Assembly (NCBI GenBank): GCA_934216185.1
Contig: CAKQBM010000029.1
Location: 1 to 14,564 of the forward strand
Direction: 5' to 3'
Length of the DNA: 14,564 bases
Source of the DNA: an uncultured Streptococcus sp.
GTDB taxonomy: Bacteria > Bacillota > Bacilli > Lactobacillales > Streptococcaceae
Shown: positions 1-8,885 of the stretch, piece by piece
How positions within the stretch are numbered: the first letter of the stretch is position 1
How the letters are laid out: each line of letters opens with the position of its first letter
Position numbers and translations under genes: made by a program
Notes under the pieces: model-generated
What the model saw: the letters and a program-made list of their open reading frames with translations, nothing else
The model's database searches: none
Told to the model about the DNA's origin: nothing

Positions 1-1330
1 CTATCACCACGTTCAATATACTGATGCTGCAATTGAAGCAGCTGCAACTCTTTCCAATCGTTACATCCAAGATCGCTTCTTACCTGACAAGGCCATTGAC
101 CTCCTAGATGAAGCAGGTTCTAAGATGAACTTGACCTTGAATTTTGTTGATCCTAAAGTAATTGATCAACGCTTGATTAAGGCTGAAAATCTTAAATCTC
201 AAGCTACACGGGAGGAAGATTTTGAGAAGGCCGCCTACTTCCGCGATCAGATTGCCAAGTATAAGGAAATGCAAAAGAAAAAGGTCACAGACCAGGACAC
301 TCCTATCATCAGTGAGAAAACCATTGAGCACATTATCGAGCAGAAAACCAACATTCCTGTTGGCGATTTGAAAGAGAAAGAACAATCTCAACTCATCCAT
401 CTAGCCGAAGATCTCAAGTCTCATGTCATTGGACAAGATGATGCTGTCGATAAGATTGCCAAGGCTATTCGCCGTAATCGTGTCGGTCTCGGTACGCCTA
501 ACCGCCCAATCGGAAGCTTCCTCTTCGTCGGACCAACTGGGGTCGGTAAGACAGAACTTTCCAAACAACTAGCTATCGAACTCTTTGGTTCTGCTGACAG
601 CATGATTCGCTTTGACATGAGCGAATACATGGAAAAACACAGTGTAGCTAAATTAGTTGGTGCCCCTCCAGGTTATGTTGGCTACGATGAGGCTGGGCAA
701 TTAACTGAAAAAGTTCGCCGCAATCCATATTCTCTTATTCTCTTGGATGAAGTAGAGAAAGCCCATCCAGATGTTATGCACATGTTCCTCCAGGTCTTGG
801 ACGATGGTCGTTTGACAGATGGGCAAGGACGTACCGTTAGCTTCAAGGATGCCATCATCATCATGACTTCAAATGCAGGTACAGGTAAAGCAGAAGCCAG
901 CGTTGGATTTGGGGCTGCTAGAGAAGGACGTACCAACTCTGTTCTCGGTGAACTCGGCAACTTCTTTAGCCCAGAGTTTATGAACCGTTTTGATGGCATT
1001 ATCGAATTTAAGGCTCTCAGCAAAGATAACCTCCTTCAGATTGTCGAGCTCATGCTAGCTGATGTTAACAAACGTCTTTCTAGCAACAACATTCATTTAG
1101 ATGTAACTGACAAGGTCAAGGAAAAGTTGGTTGATCTCGGTTATGATCCAAAAATGGGAGCCCGCCCACTCCGCCGTACCATTCAAGACTATATAGAGGA
1201 CGCAATCACTGACTACTACCTTGAAAATCCAAGCGAAAAAGATCTCAAAGCAGTTATGACTAGCAGGGGAAACATTCAGATTAAATCTGCCAAAAAAGCT
1301 GAAGTTAAAACTTCTGAAAAAGAAAAATAA
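1..1330 (+). CDS. clpE: ATP-dependent Clp protease ATP-binding subunit ClpE, C-terminal part (5' end outside window)
   Basis: The reading frame is open from base 2, so about 442 C-terminal codons are visible; streptococcal ClpE is about 750 residues, from memory. ClpE is a cytoplasmic Hsp100 AAA+ unfoldase that feeds misfolded proteins to ClpP. Visible in order: the end of AAA module 1 ([14 protein letters not shown]); a UVR coiled segment at visible residues ~58-92 with [14 protein letters not shown]; and AAA module 2 with Walker A GPTGVGKT (visible 177-184), the pore-loop stretch [13 protein letters not shown], Walker [13 protein letters not shown] and [11 protein letters not shown]. The Lys-rich C-terminus ([12 protein letters not shown]) fits ClpE. 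ClpC also carries a UVR region, but the start of the module and the tail look like ClpE. The promoter and any CtsR operator lie outside the window. A strong terminator follows at once. Confidence 0.93.
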   Translation, partial: YHHVQYTDAAIEAAATLSNRYIQDRFLPDKAIDLLDEAGSKMNLTLNFVDPKVIDQRLIKAENLKSQATREEDFEKAAYFRDQIAKYKEMQKKKVTDQDTPIISEKTIEHIIEQKTNIPVGDLKEKEQSQLIHLAEDLKSHVIGQDDAVDKIAKAIRRNRVGLGTPNRPIGSFLFVGPTGVGKTELSKQLAIELFGSADSMIRFDMSEYMEKHSVAKLVGAPPGYVGYDEAGQLTEKVRRNPYSLILLDEVEKAHPDVMHMFLQVLDDGRLTDGQGRTVSFKDAIIIMTSNAGTGKAEASVGFGAAREGRTNSVLGELGNFFSPEFMNRFDGIIEFKALSKDNLLQIVELMLADVNKRLSSNNIHLDVTDKVKEKLVDLGYDPKMGARPLRRTIQDYIEDAITDYYLENPSEKDLKAVMTSRGNIQIKSAKKAEVKTSEKEK

Positions 1331-1338
1331 ATCCTATA

Positions 1339-1376
1339 GAAAAGGAGTAGAAAATGAAATTTTCTGCTTCTTTTTT
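1339..1376 (+). terminator. Rho-independent terminator of clpE
   Basis: A 13-bp stem (1343-1355 with 1359-1371, two G-T wobbles, loop GAA) begins 12 nt after the clpE stop and runs into a T tract at 1371-1376. Outer A-T pairs extend it. It should isolate clpE from the NUDIX gene. Confidence 0.85.
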
Positions 1377-1396
1377 ACTAAAATAACTGTAATTTC

Positions 1397-1425
1397 TTGA
1401 CAGCTCGGCCTTTGTCCATTAAGAT
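1397..1425 (+). promoter_or_regulatory. Promoter of the NUDIX gene
   Basis: A perfect -35 TTGACA (1397-1402) is followed, after a 17-bp spacer, by TAAGAT (1420-1425) as -10. The first T of the -35 box also reads as a possible TTG start codon in frame with the gene; the promoter reading is more convincing and sets the gene start downstream at 1460. Confidence 0.75.
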
Positions 1426-1459
1426 AATAATAAAGATACTAGATAATGAGGAAAATTCA

Positions 1460-1912
1460 ATGGCAAACCCAACTTTCGGAGAAAAAAAAGCGAATACAGA
1501 CTATGTTGCACGCTATGGAGTGTATGCAGTTATCCCTGACGCTGAACAAAAACAAATAGTTTTAGTTCAAGCTCCTAATGGTGCTTGGTTCTTACCAGGT
1601 GGCGAAATCGAAGCAGGTGAAAACCATCAGGAAGCCCTAAAACGTGAGTTGATTGAAGAACTTGGATTCACTGCTGAAATTGGTACCTATTACGGACAAG
1701 CTGACGAATATTTCTACTCTCGTCACCGTGACACCTACTACTACAATCCTGCTTACCTCTATGAAGCGACTTCTTTCAAAGAAGTGCAAAAGCCACTAGA
1801 AGACTTTAATCATATTGACTGGTTCCCTATTGACGAGGCTATTGAGAACCTCAAACGTGGTAGCCATAAATGGGCTATTGAATCTTGGAAAAAACAGCAT
1901 AAGATTGACTAA
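1460..1912 (+). CDS. NUDIX family hydrolase (150 aa)
   Basis: NUDIX enzymes cleave a nucleoside diphosphate linked to another group, either cleaning the pool of damaged nucleotides or acting on signalling or cofactor substrates. The Nudix box is a perfect match to GX5EX7REUXEEXGU at residues 48-70 (GGEIEAGE ... RELIEELGF), with metal-binding RE..EE. The substrate cannot be read from the sequence. The start is ATG 1460, with GAGGA at 1448-1452 seven bases upstream; an in-frame TTG at 1397 is rejected because it forms the -35 box. The gene stands alone between the clpE terminator and the promoter of the next gene. There is no signal peptide or membrane segment, so the product is cytoplasmic. 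A MutT-type 8-oxo-dGTPase role is possible but not shown. Confidence 0.92.
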   Translation: MANPTFGEKKANTDYVARYGVYAVIPDAEQKQIVLVQAPNGAWFLPGGEIEAGENHQEALKRELIEELGFTAEIGTYYGQADEYFYSRHRDTYYYNPAYLYEATSFKEVQKPLEDFNHIDWFPIDEAIENLKRGSHKWAIESWKKQHKID

Positions 1913-1935
1913 ATCAAGCTACTTTATTCAAAAAG

Positions 1936-1944
1936 TGCTATAAT
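1936..1944 (+). promoter_or_regulatory. Extended -10 promoter of the DUF1827 gene
   Basis: TGCTATAAT is a perfect extended -10 (TGnTATAAT). No good -35 sits at 17 bp upstream. Transcription should start near 1951, leaving a leader of about 20 nt that contains the GGAGG at 1959-1963. Confidence 0.75.
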
Positions 1945-1970
1945 AGTATTAGAAAATTGGAGGAAATGTT

Positions 1971-2270
1971 ATGAAGCTTATCAATACGACAAACTCACAC
2001 TCGCAACTTGTAAAAAGCCAGCTAGAGAGTACAGATGCAACCCTTGTTGAGGTCTATTCTGCTGGAAATACAGATGTTATTTTTACCCATGCTCCGCTTC
2101 ACTATGAAATCCTCATCTCAAATAAACACCGTACTATTCGAGAAACTGAAATCGAAGCCATCCAAGAATTTTTCTTGAAACGTAAAATTGATAAGGACTC
2201 TATTGATGAGGGCAATATCAAAACACTCTACTCAGAAAAATTAATTGGGATTTCGATTCCAATCAAATAA
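1971..2270 (+). CDS. DUF1827 family protein (99 aa, function unknown)
   Basis: A small soluble, mostly acidic protein with no signal peptide, membrane segment or catalytic motif that I recognise. The sequence (MKLINTTNSHSQ at the N-terminus, IGISIPIK at the C-terminus) fits, from memory, the lactic-acid-bacterial DUF1827 family, which has no established role. The start is firm: GGAGG at 1959-1963 lies seven bases before ATG. It has its own promoter, so it is probably monocistronic, although read-through from the NUDIX gene is possible because no terminator is seen between them. It converges on ezrA across a repeat-rich spacer. Confidence 0.85.
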   Translation: MKLINTTNSHSQLVKSQLESTDATLVEVYSAGNTDVIFTHAPLHYEILISNKHRTIRETEIEAIQEFFLKRKIDKDSIDEGNIKTLYSEKLIGISIPIK

Positions 2271-2281
2271 AGAAGTTGAGT

Positions 2282-2328
2282 AAAAACTCGATTTAAGAAA
2301 AAATCCAGTAAGTCTTTCCATAATAAAA
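2282..2328 (+). repeat. Imperfect direct repeat, copy 1
   Basis: A stretch starting AAAAACTC just after the DUF1827 stop, aligning with 2547-2597 at roughly 75% identity with a few gaps (counted by eye). It leads directly into the hairpin at 2325-2371. The A-rich composition inflates the identity. Confidence 0.5.
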
Positions 2329-2371
2329 CGCATAGTAGCAAGATTTTCTACATCTGCTATTATGCGTTTTT
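2325..2371 (+). terminator. Rho-independent terminator after the DUF1827 gene
   Basis: Stem AAAACGCATA (2325-2334) with TATGCGTTTT (2361-2370), continued by GTAGCA (2335-2340) with TGCTAT (2355-2360, one wobble), giving 16 bp around a 14-nt loop and ending in a T run. The A run on the other side makes it potentially bidirectional. It sits 55 nt after the stop codon. Confidence 0.8.
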
Positions 2372-2410
2372 ATAATTTTGAACCCTTTTGATAAAGATTA
2401 CGGCTCTACC

Positions 2411-2541
2411 TTATACTCAATGAAAATCAAAGAGCAAACTAGAAAGCTAGCCACAGGTTGCTCAAAGCATAACTTTAAAGCTGCAGATAAGACTGACTAA
2501 GTCAATTCAAAGCACTGTTTTGAGGTAGGTGATAGAGAGTC
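2411..2541 (-). repeat. Truncated, degenerate BOX element (boxC plus boxB-like units, no boxA)
   Basis: The stretch beginning TTATACTCAATGAAAATC matches the reverse complement of the boxC end of pneumococcal BOX elements as I remember it, followed by AAGAGCAAACTAG and the GGTTGCTCAAAGCA block. Two boxB-like units follow: 2462-2507, diverged but keeping CTGACTAAGTCA, and 2507-2541, containing AGCACTGTTTTGAGGT. The boxA end (expected GAAGAGATTTTCGAAGAGTATA-like sequence) is missing. BOX elements are non-coding mobile repeats of S. pneumoniae and its close relatives. Confidence 0.8.
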
Positions 2542-2546
2542 TGGAC

Positions 2547-2597
2547 AAAAACTCAATCTCAAGAGAAAATGAAGTAAATCTCCCCACAACTATAAAA
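2547..2597 (+). repeat. Imperfect direct repeat, copy 2
   Basis: The second copy of the 2282-2328 stretch: AAAAACTC, then AAGAGAAAAT, AAGTAAATCTCC and TATAAAA. Like copy 1, it leads directly into a hairpin terminator (2595-2635). The BOX fragment lies between the two copies. Confidence 0.5.
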
Positions 2598-2635
2598 AAG
2601 ATTTGGTTCTGCTTCTCACAAAATCAAATCTTTTT
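2595..2635. terminator. Bidirectional terminator between the DUF1827 gene and ezrA
   Basis: A perfect 11-bp stem, AAAAAGATTTG (2595-2605) with CAAATCTTTTT (2625-2635). It is flanked by A and T tracts, so it works in both directions. It lies 6 nt beyond the ezrA stop and is the probable ezrA terminator. Confidence 0.85.
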
Positions 2636-2641
2636 ATTATT

Positions 2642-4369
2642 TTAGAAACGAATCGTTTCACGTGTTTTTTCATACGAAGTAACAAAACGGTTGGTTACAC
2701 CAGGCTCTGCCACTTCCAATGCTTGCGAAATCTTGTCAAATGAAGCGTGATAATCAAATTCTTTCTCAAAAATATCCAAAGCTTCATTAAACGCTTCTTG
2801 AATGCGTTCATCAAATGAGCGGTAACGGTTAGAATATTGTAAGAGTTGTTCTGTCAAGGTTGCATACTGAACAATATTATAAGTTTCCGTTTCTAAAGCT
2901 TCCATATCATTTGTTGCAATTTCCAAAACACGGTTAACTGACTCTATATTGACCAATTTTTGTTCTAATTCAGCCATTAAATCTTCCGTATTATTACTTG
3001 CTGTAAAGAATAACTTCAAGAAAGTTTGTGGAATACCAGGTAGGTTCCGTTTTTCCATATATCTCTTGATTGTATGGAGACGATTAACATATACATTTGC
3101 CTTTTGACGTGCATTGATATCATCTTTCTCAATTCGTGCAAGACGTTCACTAACTGAAATCTGTTCATCTTCAATCTTTTTAAGATTTTCCTGTAAAGAT
3201 TCAAGATTTTCTTCAAGAATTGAATAAGCTTGAGTTGGTTCATCTTGATTTGAAGTTGCCTCAACAATAGCAGTATCAAAGTTTTCTAATTCACCCTGTA
3301 AACGACAAACATGACTTGCATCTGACTCAGAAAGTAAATAGTTCTTACTCAAACGCTCAATATCTTCTATCAATAAAGCATTATTTTCCTTCATATGTTG
3401 CAGATAAGTAGGAAGTGTTGCTACTAAACCCTCTACCACTTTCTGTGCCGCAATTTCTCTTGTAAAGATATCGTAAAGTGCATTAATCTCTTCTTGGATT
3501 TGAGTATTTTCGTACTCGGCATTATCCAATTCTAGTTGCGCAATATTCTCATGATTTTTCTTGAGAGCTTCATGAAGCAATTGGAAACGAGCTTCGATAT
3601 CCGTTTCAGCAAAATGATAATTAGCATCTAAAAGTTTACGGTAGCCATCTTCTAAATCTTCCAGCTGATCAGGTAGCTCTTTAGATAATGTTGTTACAAC
3701 TGCTGGTATACGATCCACAATATGTGTCAAAGCCAAGATATGATTTTCAGCATTATCCAAAATCACAGCAGCTTCTACTGGGTCACCAGACGAGTTTAAA
3801 GTTACAAACTGAGAAAACTCTGATTGGATATTTTCCAATTGTTTTTCGATTTCAGACAAACCTTGTCCATATTCTTCAGAATGATCAGCAACTCGGTGTT
3901 GCAACTCTTCAAACAAGTCCAAGGTATGAAGAACACGTCCACTATTTTTAGACTCTTGTTTCTCCAAATCTGCCAAGGCATTGCGAATTGCCGCAATATC
4001 TTCTTCAATTAAGGTAATTTGGCTCTCGATTTGGTCAATTTGATGACTAGCCTTGAAAAAACGGAATGAGTTGTTATAACCTTCTGCCTCGAAAAGATTA
4101 TTTTCGATATCGGCAAAAGAATTAAGAGATAGGTCAACCCATTTTTGATTCCATTCACGGAAAGTCACCTGACTTTGTCCAATCAAGTGCATATTTTTTA
4201 CAGCTTCAACTTCATCATTAACTGGAAGATTGTACAGTTCTTCTTTTTTCTCTTCTAAAATTGCTAATTTACTTTCATTGCGTTTTCGTACATAGATTGC
4301 GATAGCATAGGCAATGACCAATAAAACTGCAACTGCAATTATTAAATAAATTACTAGTCTAGCAGACAT
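2642..4369 (-). CDS. ezrA: Septation ring formation regulator EzrA (575 aa)
   Basis: EzrA is an inner-membrane-anchored, spectrin-like protein that binds FtsZ, limits stray Z-rings and helps coordinate division with peptidoglycan synthesis. The N-terminus is a single membrane anchor (about residues 3-24, LVIYLIIAVAVLLVIAYAIA) followed by a basic stretch and a long, almost entirely helical coiled-coil cytoplasmic region to the C-terminal KTRETIRF. Length equals the pneumococcal protein as I remember it. The start is ATG 4369 (MSARLVIYL), with AGGAG upstream; an in-frame TTG at 4396 adds nine residues but lies beyond the Shine-Dalgarno sequence and close to the predicted transcript start. It lies downstream of gyrB (81-bp gap) but has its own promoter in that gap. 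Confidence 0.95.
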   Translation of the reverse strand: MSARLVIYLIIAVAVLLVIAYAIAIYVRKRNESKLAILEEKKEELYNLPVNDEVEAVKNMHLIGQSQVTFREWNQKWVDLSLNSFADIENNLFEAEGYNNSFRFFKASHQIDQIESQITLIEEDIAAIRNALADLEKQESKNSGRVLHTLDLFEELQHRVADHSEEYGQGLSEIEKQLENIQSEFSQFVTLNSSGDPVEAAVILDNAENHILALTHIVDRIPAVVTTLSKELPDQLEDLEDGYRKLLDANYHFAETDIEARFQLLHEALKKNHENIAQLELDNAEYENTQIQEEINALYDIFTREIAAQKVVEGLVATLPTYLQHMKENNALLIEDIERLSKNYLLSESDASHVCRLQGELENFDTAIVEATSNQDEPTQAYSILEENLESLQENLKKIEDEQISVSERLARIEKDDINARQKANVYVNRLHTIKRYMEKRNLPGIPQTFLKLFFTASNNTEDLMAELEQKLVNIESVNRVLEIATNDMEALETETYNIVQYATLTEQLLQYSNRYRSFDERIQEAFNEALDIFEKEFDYHASFDKISQALEVAEPGVTNRFVTSYEKTRETIRF

Positions 4370-4394
4370 ATTAAACTCCTTTTTTACTTGAAAC

Positions 4395-4413
4395 AATCGT
4401 AACGATTATATCA
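4395..4413 (-). promoter_or_regulatory. ezrA promoter with a start-site palindrome
   Basis: On the - strand, TGATATAAT (4413-4405) is a perfect extended -10. No consensus -35 is seen. The 13-base palindrome AATCGTAACGATT (4395-4407) overlaps the last bases of the -10 and the expected start site, a position where a bound repressor could block transcription. No regulator is identified. Confidence 0.65.
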
Positions 4414-4450
4414 TATTTTTTAGACCAAGGGAACTACTTCTCCCTATTTT

Positions 4451-6975
<2,525 letters not shown>

Positions 6976-6982
6976 ACCCTTC

Positions 6983-6991
6983 ATTATAGCA
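6983..6991 (-). promoter_or_regulatory. Extended -10 promoter of HAD-gyrB, predicted leaderless
   Basis: TGCTATAAT on the - strand (6991-6983). Only seven bases (GAAGGGT) separate the hexamer from ATG 6975, so transcription should begin at or one base before the start codon. GAAGGG would lie upstream of +1 and cannot be used as a ribosome binding site if that is right. There is no consensus -35. Confidence 0.72.
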
Positions 6992-7033
6992 TTTTTTTAT
7001 GAAAAAAGCGATGATTTCCCTGAATTTTCCACA

Positions 7034-7062
7034 TAAAAAAACGAGAGAATAACTCCCGTTTT
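7034..7062 (-). terminator. Terminator of the dinG-rodA-DJ-1 operon
   Basis: On the - strand, AAAACGGGAG (7062-7053) pairs with CTCTCGTTTT (7047-7038) around a 5-nt loop, with one G-T wobble, followed by a T run. It starts within the stop codon of the DJ-1 gene and separates it from the HAD-gyrB promoter. Confidence 0.82.
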
Positions 7063-7615
7063 ACTGATTTTTACCAAAGACATCTCGATAGAGCATTCCA
7101 GTTCGTAAACTCTCTGCATCCCCGCCTAGTTGCTCCACCAACTCGTAGGCAAAGGCAAGGGCTGTCGAGGGACCTCGACTGGTTGTCAAATGTCCATCTA
7201 CCACTACTGTTTCCTTGACGTATTGACCATCAAGGATTTGCTCTTGAACACCATCATAGCAAGTAAACTTCTTGTTTTTCAATACTCCTGCTTGATTTAG
7301 GGCAATTGGCGCCGCACAAATGGCTGCCAATTTCTTCCCTTCTCGTTCGAAGATTTGCAACTCTTGAATCAAGGCCTGATTGTCACGCAAATGTGCAGAA
7401 CCAGGCATCCCTCCAGGAAGAACAATCATGTCATAGTCTGATAAATCACCATCAAAGACACGATCTGCTCTTACTTGGATTGCGTGCGAACCTGTCACTT
7501 GCTTTTCAAAACCAACTATATCACAAGTGATATTTGCACGACGCAAAACATCCACAACTGTCAAAGCTTCAATTTCTTCAAAGCCCTGAGCTAACATAAC
7601 GGCTACTTTAACCAT
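7061..7615 (-). CDS. DJ-1/PfpI family protein (184 aa)
   Basis: Cytoplasmic class-I-glutamine-amidotransferase-like fold of the DJ-1 branch. Family members are described as glyoxalase III-type or deglycase-like proteins and stress sensors; older annotation as ThiJ thiamine biosynthesis is not supported by anything here. Visible: the nucleophile elbow AAICAAP with C100 (equivalent to human DJ-1 C106), E16 in GFEEIEAL (equivalent to E18), the loop LPGGMPGSAHL, and SRGPSTALAF. The position matching DJ-1 H126 appears to be C119 (FTCYDG). Start ATG 7615 has AAGGAG at 7-nt spacing. It lies 10 nt behind rodA and is last in the apparent dinG-rodA operon; a functional link with RodA is not evident. 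Confidence 0.9.
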   Translation of the reverse strand: MVKVAVMLAQGFEEIEALTVVDVLRRANITCDIVGFEKQVTGSHAIQVRADRVFDGDLSDYDMIVLPGGMPGSAHLRDNQALIQELQIFEREGKKLAAICAAPIALNQAGVLKNKKFTCYDGVQEQILDGQYVKETVVVDGHLTTSRGPSTALAFAYELVEQLGGDAESLRTGMLYRDVFGKNQ

Positions 7616-7625
7616 GATTTTCTCC

Positions 7626-8849
7626 TTATTTGATTCGTTTTAATACAACCTTTTTCCGTTTGAATCGGACTTTTCCACTCTTTTCTTCAGCTAGATTGGT
7701 CTGGTAACTCATCGATAAAAGCAAGCCAACACCAATCAAATTACTAATAATAGCCGATCCCCCTTGTGAAATAAAAGGCAAGGGAATCCCAGTCAAAGGA
7801 AGCAAGCCCGTCACAGCGCCGATATTTTCAAAGATGTGGAAGAGCAACATCATAATCAAACCAGTGGAAATATAGGTGTAGAACTGATTATTTGATTTAA
7901 GAGTAATCTTCAACATACGATAAATCAGCATGAGATAAAGGGCAATAACAAGAACAGAGCCAATAAAGCCAAAATCTTCTGCAATGACCGTGAAAATCAT
8001 ATCCGACTCTCGAACTGGAATAAGCAGATTAGAAGCATTAAACCCTTGACCAAATAAGCCACCGCTCCCAATAGCAATCTGTCCCTGAGCCTGCTGGTAA
8101 GTGGTTGTTTGAGCAAAGTCAAAAGGATTGAGCCAAGCCAAAATACGATTGATTTGGTAGGTCGGCATTCCCAGTTGATGGAGAAAAGCACGACCGTCCT
8201 TGCTGATAAAAATGGCTAAAAAACCAGCAATTCCTGTTACAGCAGTCACAAATACTGGGATAATAATTTTCCAAGAAACTCCTGATAGCAAAACGATTCC
8301 TGAGAAAATGGCTACAAAAACCAAAGCCGTCCCTAAGTCACTTTGAAGTGCCAAAAGAACTAGTACTGGAATAGTAAAGAGAATCATCCAAAAAATTAAC
8401 AAAAAGTCCAGCGGAACCGTGCGCCTCCATTCCTTATGTTTTTGGGTAAACTGGACAATCACACGGGCCAACATGAGAATATAGGATATCTTCATAAATT
8501 CTGACGGTTGGAACAAGGTAACACCATTTACCGATACCCAGTTTTTGGCACCCGTTGATGCAACTAGGCTTGGATTATAAAAGACAATCGGCAAGACCAT
8601 AAGTCCCAAGCCTAAAATATACAGAAAGGGGGTCACTTTCCAAAGAAATTCCGTATTAAAGAGCATGACGATAAAACCAATCACAAGCCCTAAGGCAATC
8701 CATGCGACCTGCTGCCCTAAAATGGGCAGAATATTGTTTGGATAATCATGACTGACAGCTATATAGATAGCCACCACGCCAATAACCAGTAGAAAAAATA
8801 CTGGCAAGAGCAAACTATAATCGACTCTAGAGTCGAGAGAACGTTTCAT
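7626..8849 (-). CDS. rodA: Peptidoglycan glycosyltransferase RodA (SEDS family, 407 aa)
   Basis: SEDS glycosyltransferase that polymerises lipid II in peripheral (sidewall) peptidoglycan synthesis together with a class B PBP. About ten membrane segments are visible from LLLPVFFLLVIGVVAIY onward. Conserved SEDS features: AKNWV (W104), FQPSEFMKI (113-121), QSDLGTA (169-175), and the loop RESDMIFTVIAEDFGFIG with D283 as the likely catalytic aspartate; GIPLPFISQGGSA near the C-terminus. Homology to pneumococcal RodA, as remembered, is nearly full-length, which separates it from FtsW. The start is ATG 8849 (MKRSLDSRVD) with a modest AAGG; an in-frame ATG at 8876 has no Shine-Dalgarno sequence. It lies 36 nt behind dinG and 10 nt before the DJ-1 gene. 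Confidence 0.95.
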   Translation of the reverse strand: MKRSLDSRVDYSLLLPVFFLLVIGVVAIYIAVSHDYPNNILPILGQQVAWIALGLVIGFIVMLFNTEFLWKVTPFLYILGLGLMVLPIVFYNPSLVASTGAKNWVSVNGVTLFQPSEFMKISYILMLARVIVQFTQKHKEWRRTVPLDFLLIFWMILFTIPVLVLLALQSDLGTALVFVAIFSGIVLLSGVSWKIIIPVFVTAVTGIAGFLAIFISKDGRAFLHQLGMPTYQINRILAWLNPFDFAQTTTYQQAQGQIAIGSGGLFGQGFNASNLLIPVRESDMIFTVIAEDFGFIGSVLVIALYLMLIYRMLKITLKSNNQFYTYISTGLIMMLLFHIFENIGAVTGLLPLTGIPLPFISQGGSAIISNLIGVGLLLSMSYQTNLAEEKSGKVRFKRKKVVLKRIK

Positions 8850-8885
8850 ATATACTAACCTTATACTTTCATACAATACTATTTA

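Noticed and set aside
1397..1459. TTG start giving the NUDIX protein 21 extra residues
   Set aside because: The TTG is the first half of a perfect TTGACA -35 box, while ATG 1460 has a well-placed GAGGA.
2292..2297. TTTAAG as a CiaR site with a small-RNA gene
   Set aside because: The second TTTAAG, 11 bases away, is missing on both sides, so the CiaR direct repeat is not present.
4370..4396. TTG start adding nine residues to EzrA
   Set aside because: The AGGAG lies downstream of this codon and points to ATG 4369; the TTG coincides with the predicted transcription start.
4428..4445. AGGGA/TCCCT hairpin as the gyrB terminator
   Set aside because: The stem is only 5 bp, and on the gyrB strand no T run follows; the T run is on the other strand, where there is no gene to terminate.
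8850..8876. Upstream ATG for rodA adding MYESIRLVY
   Set aside because: It has no Shine-Dalgarno sequence, and the extra residues are absent from the RodA N-terminus as remembered; ATG 8849 has AAGG upstream.
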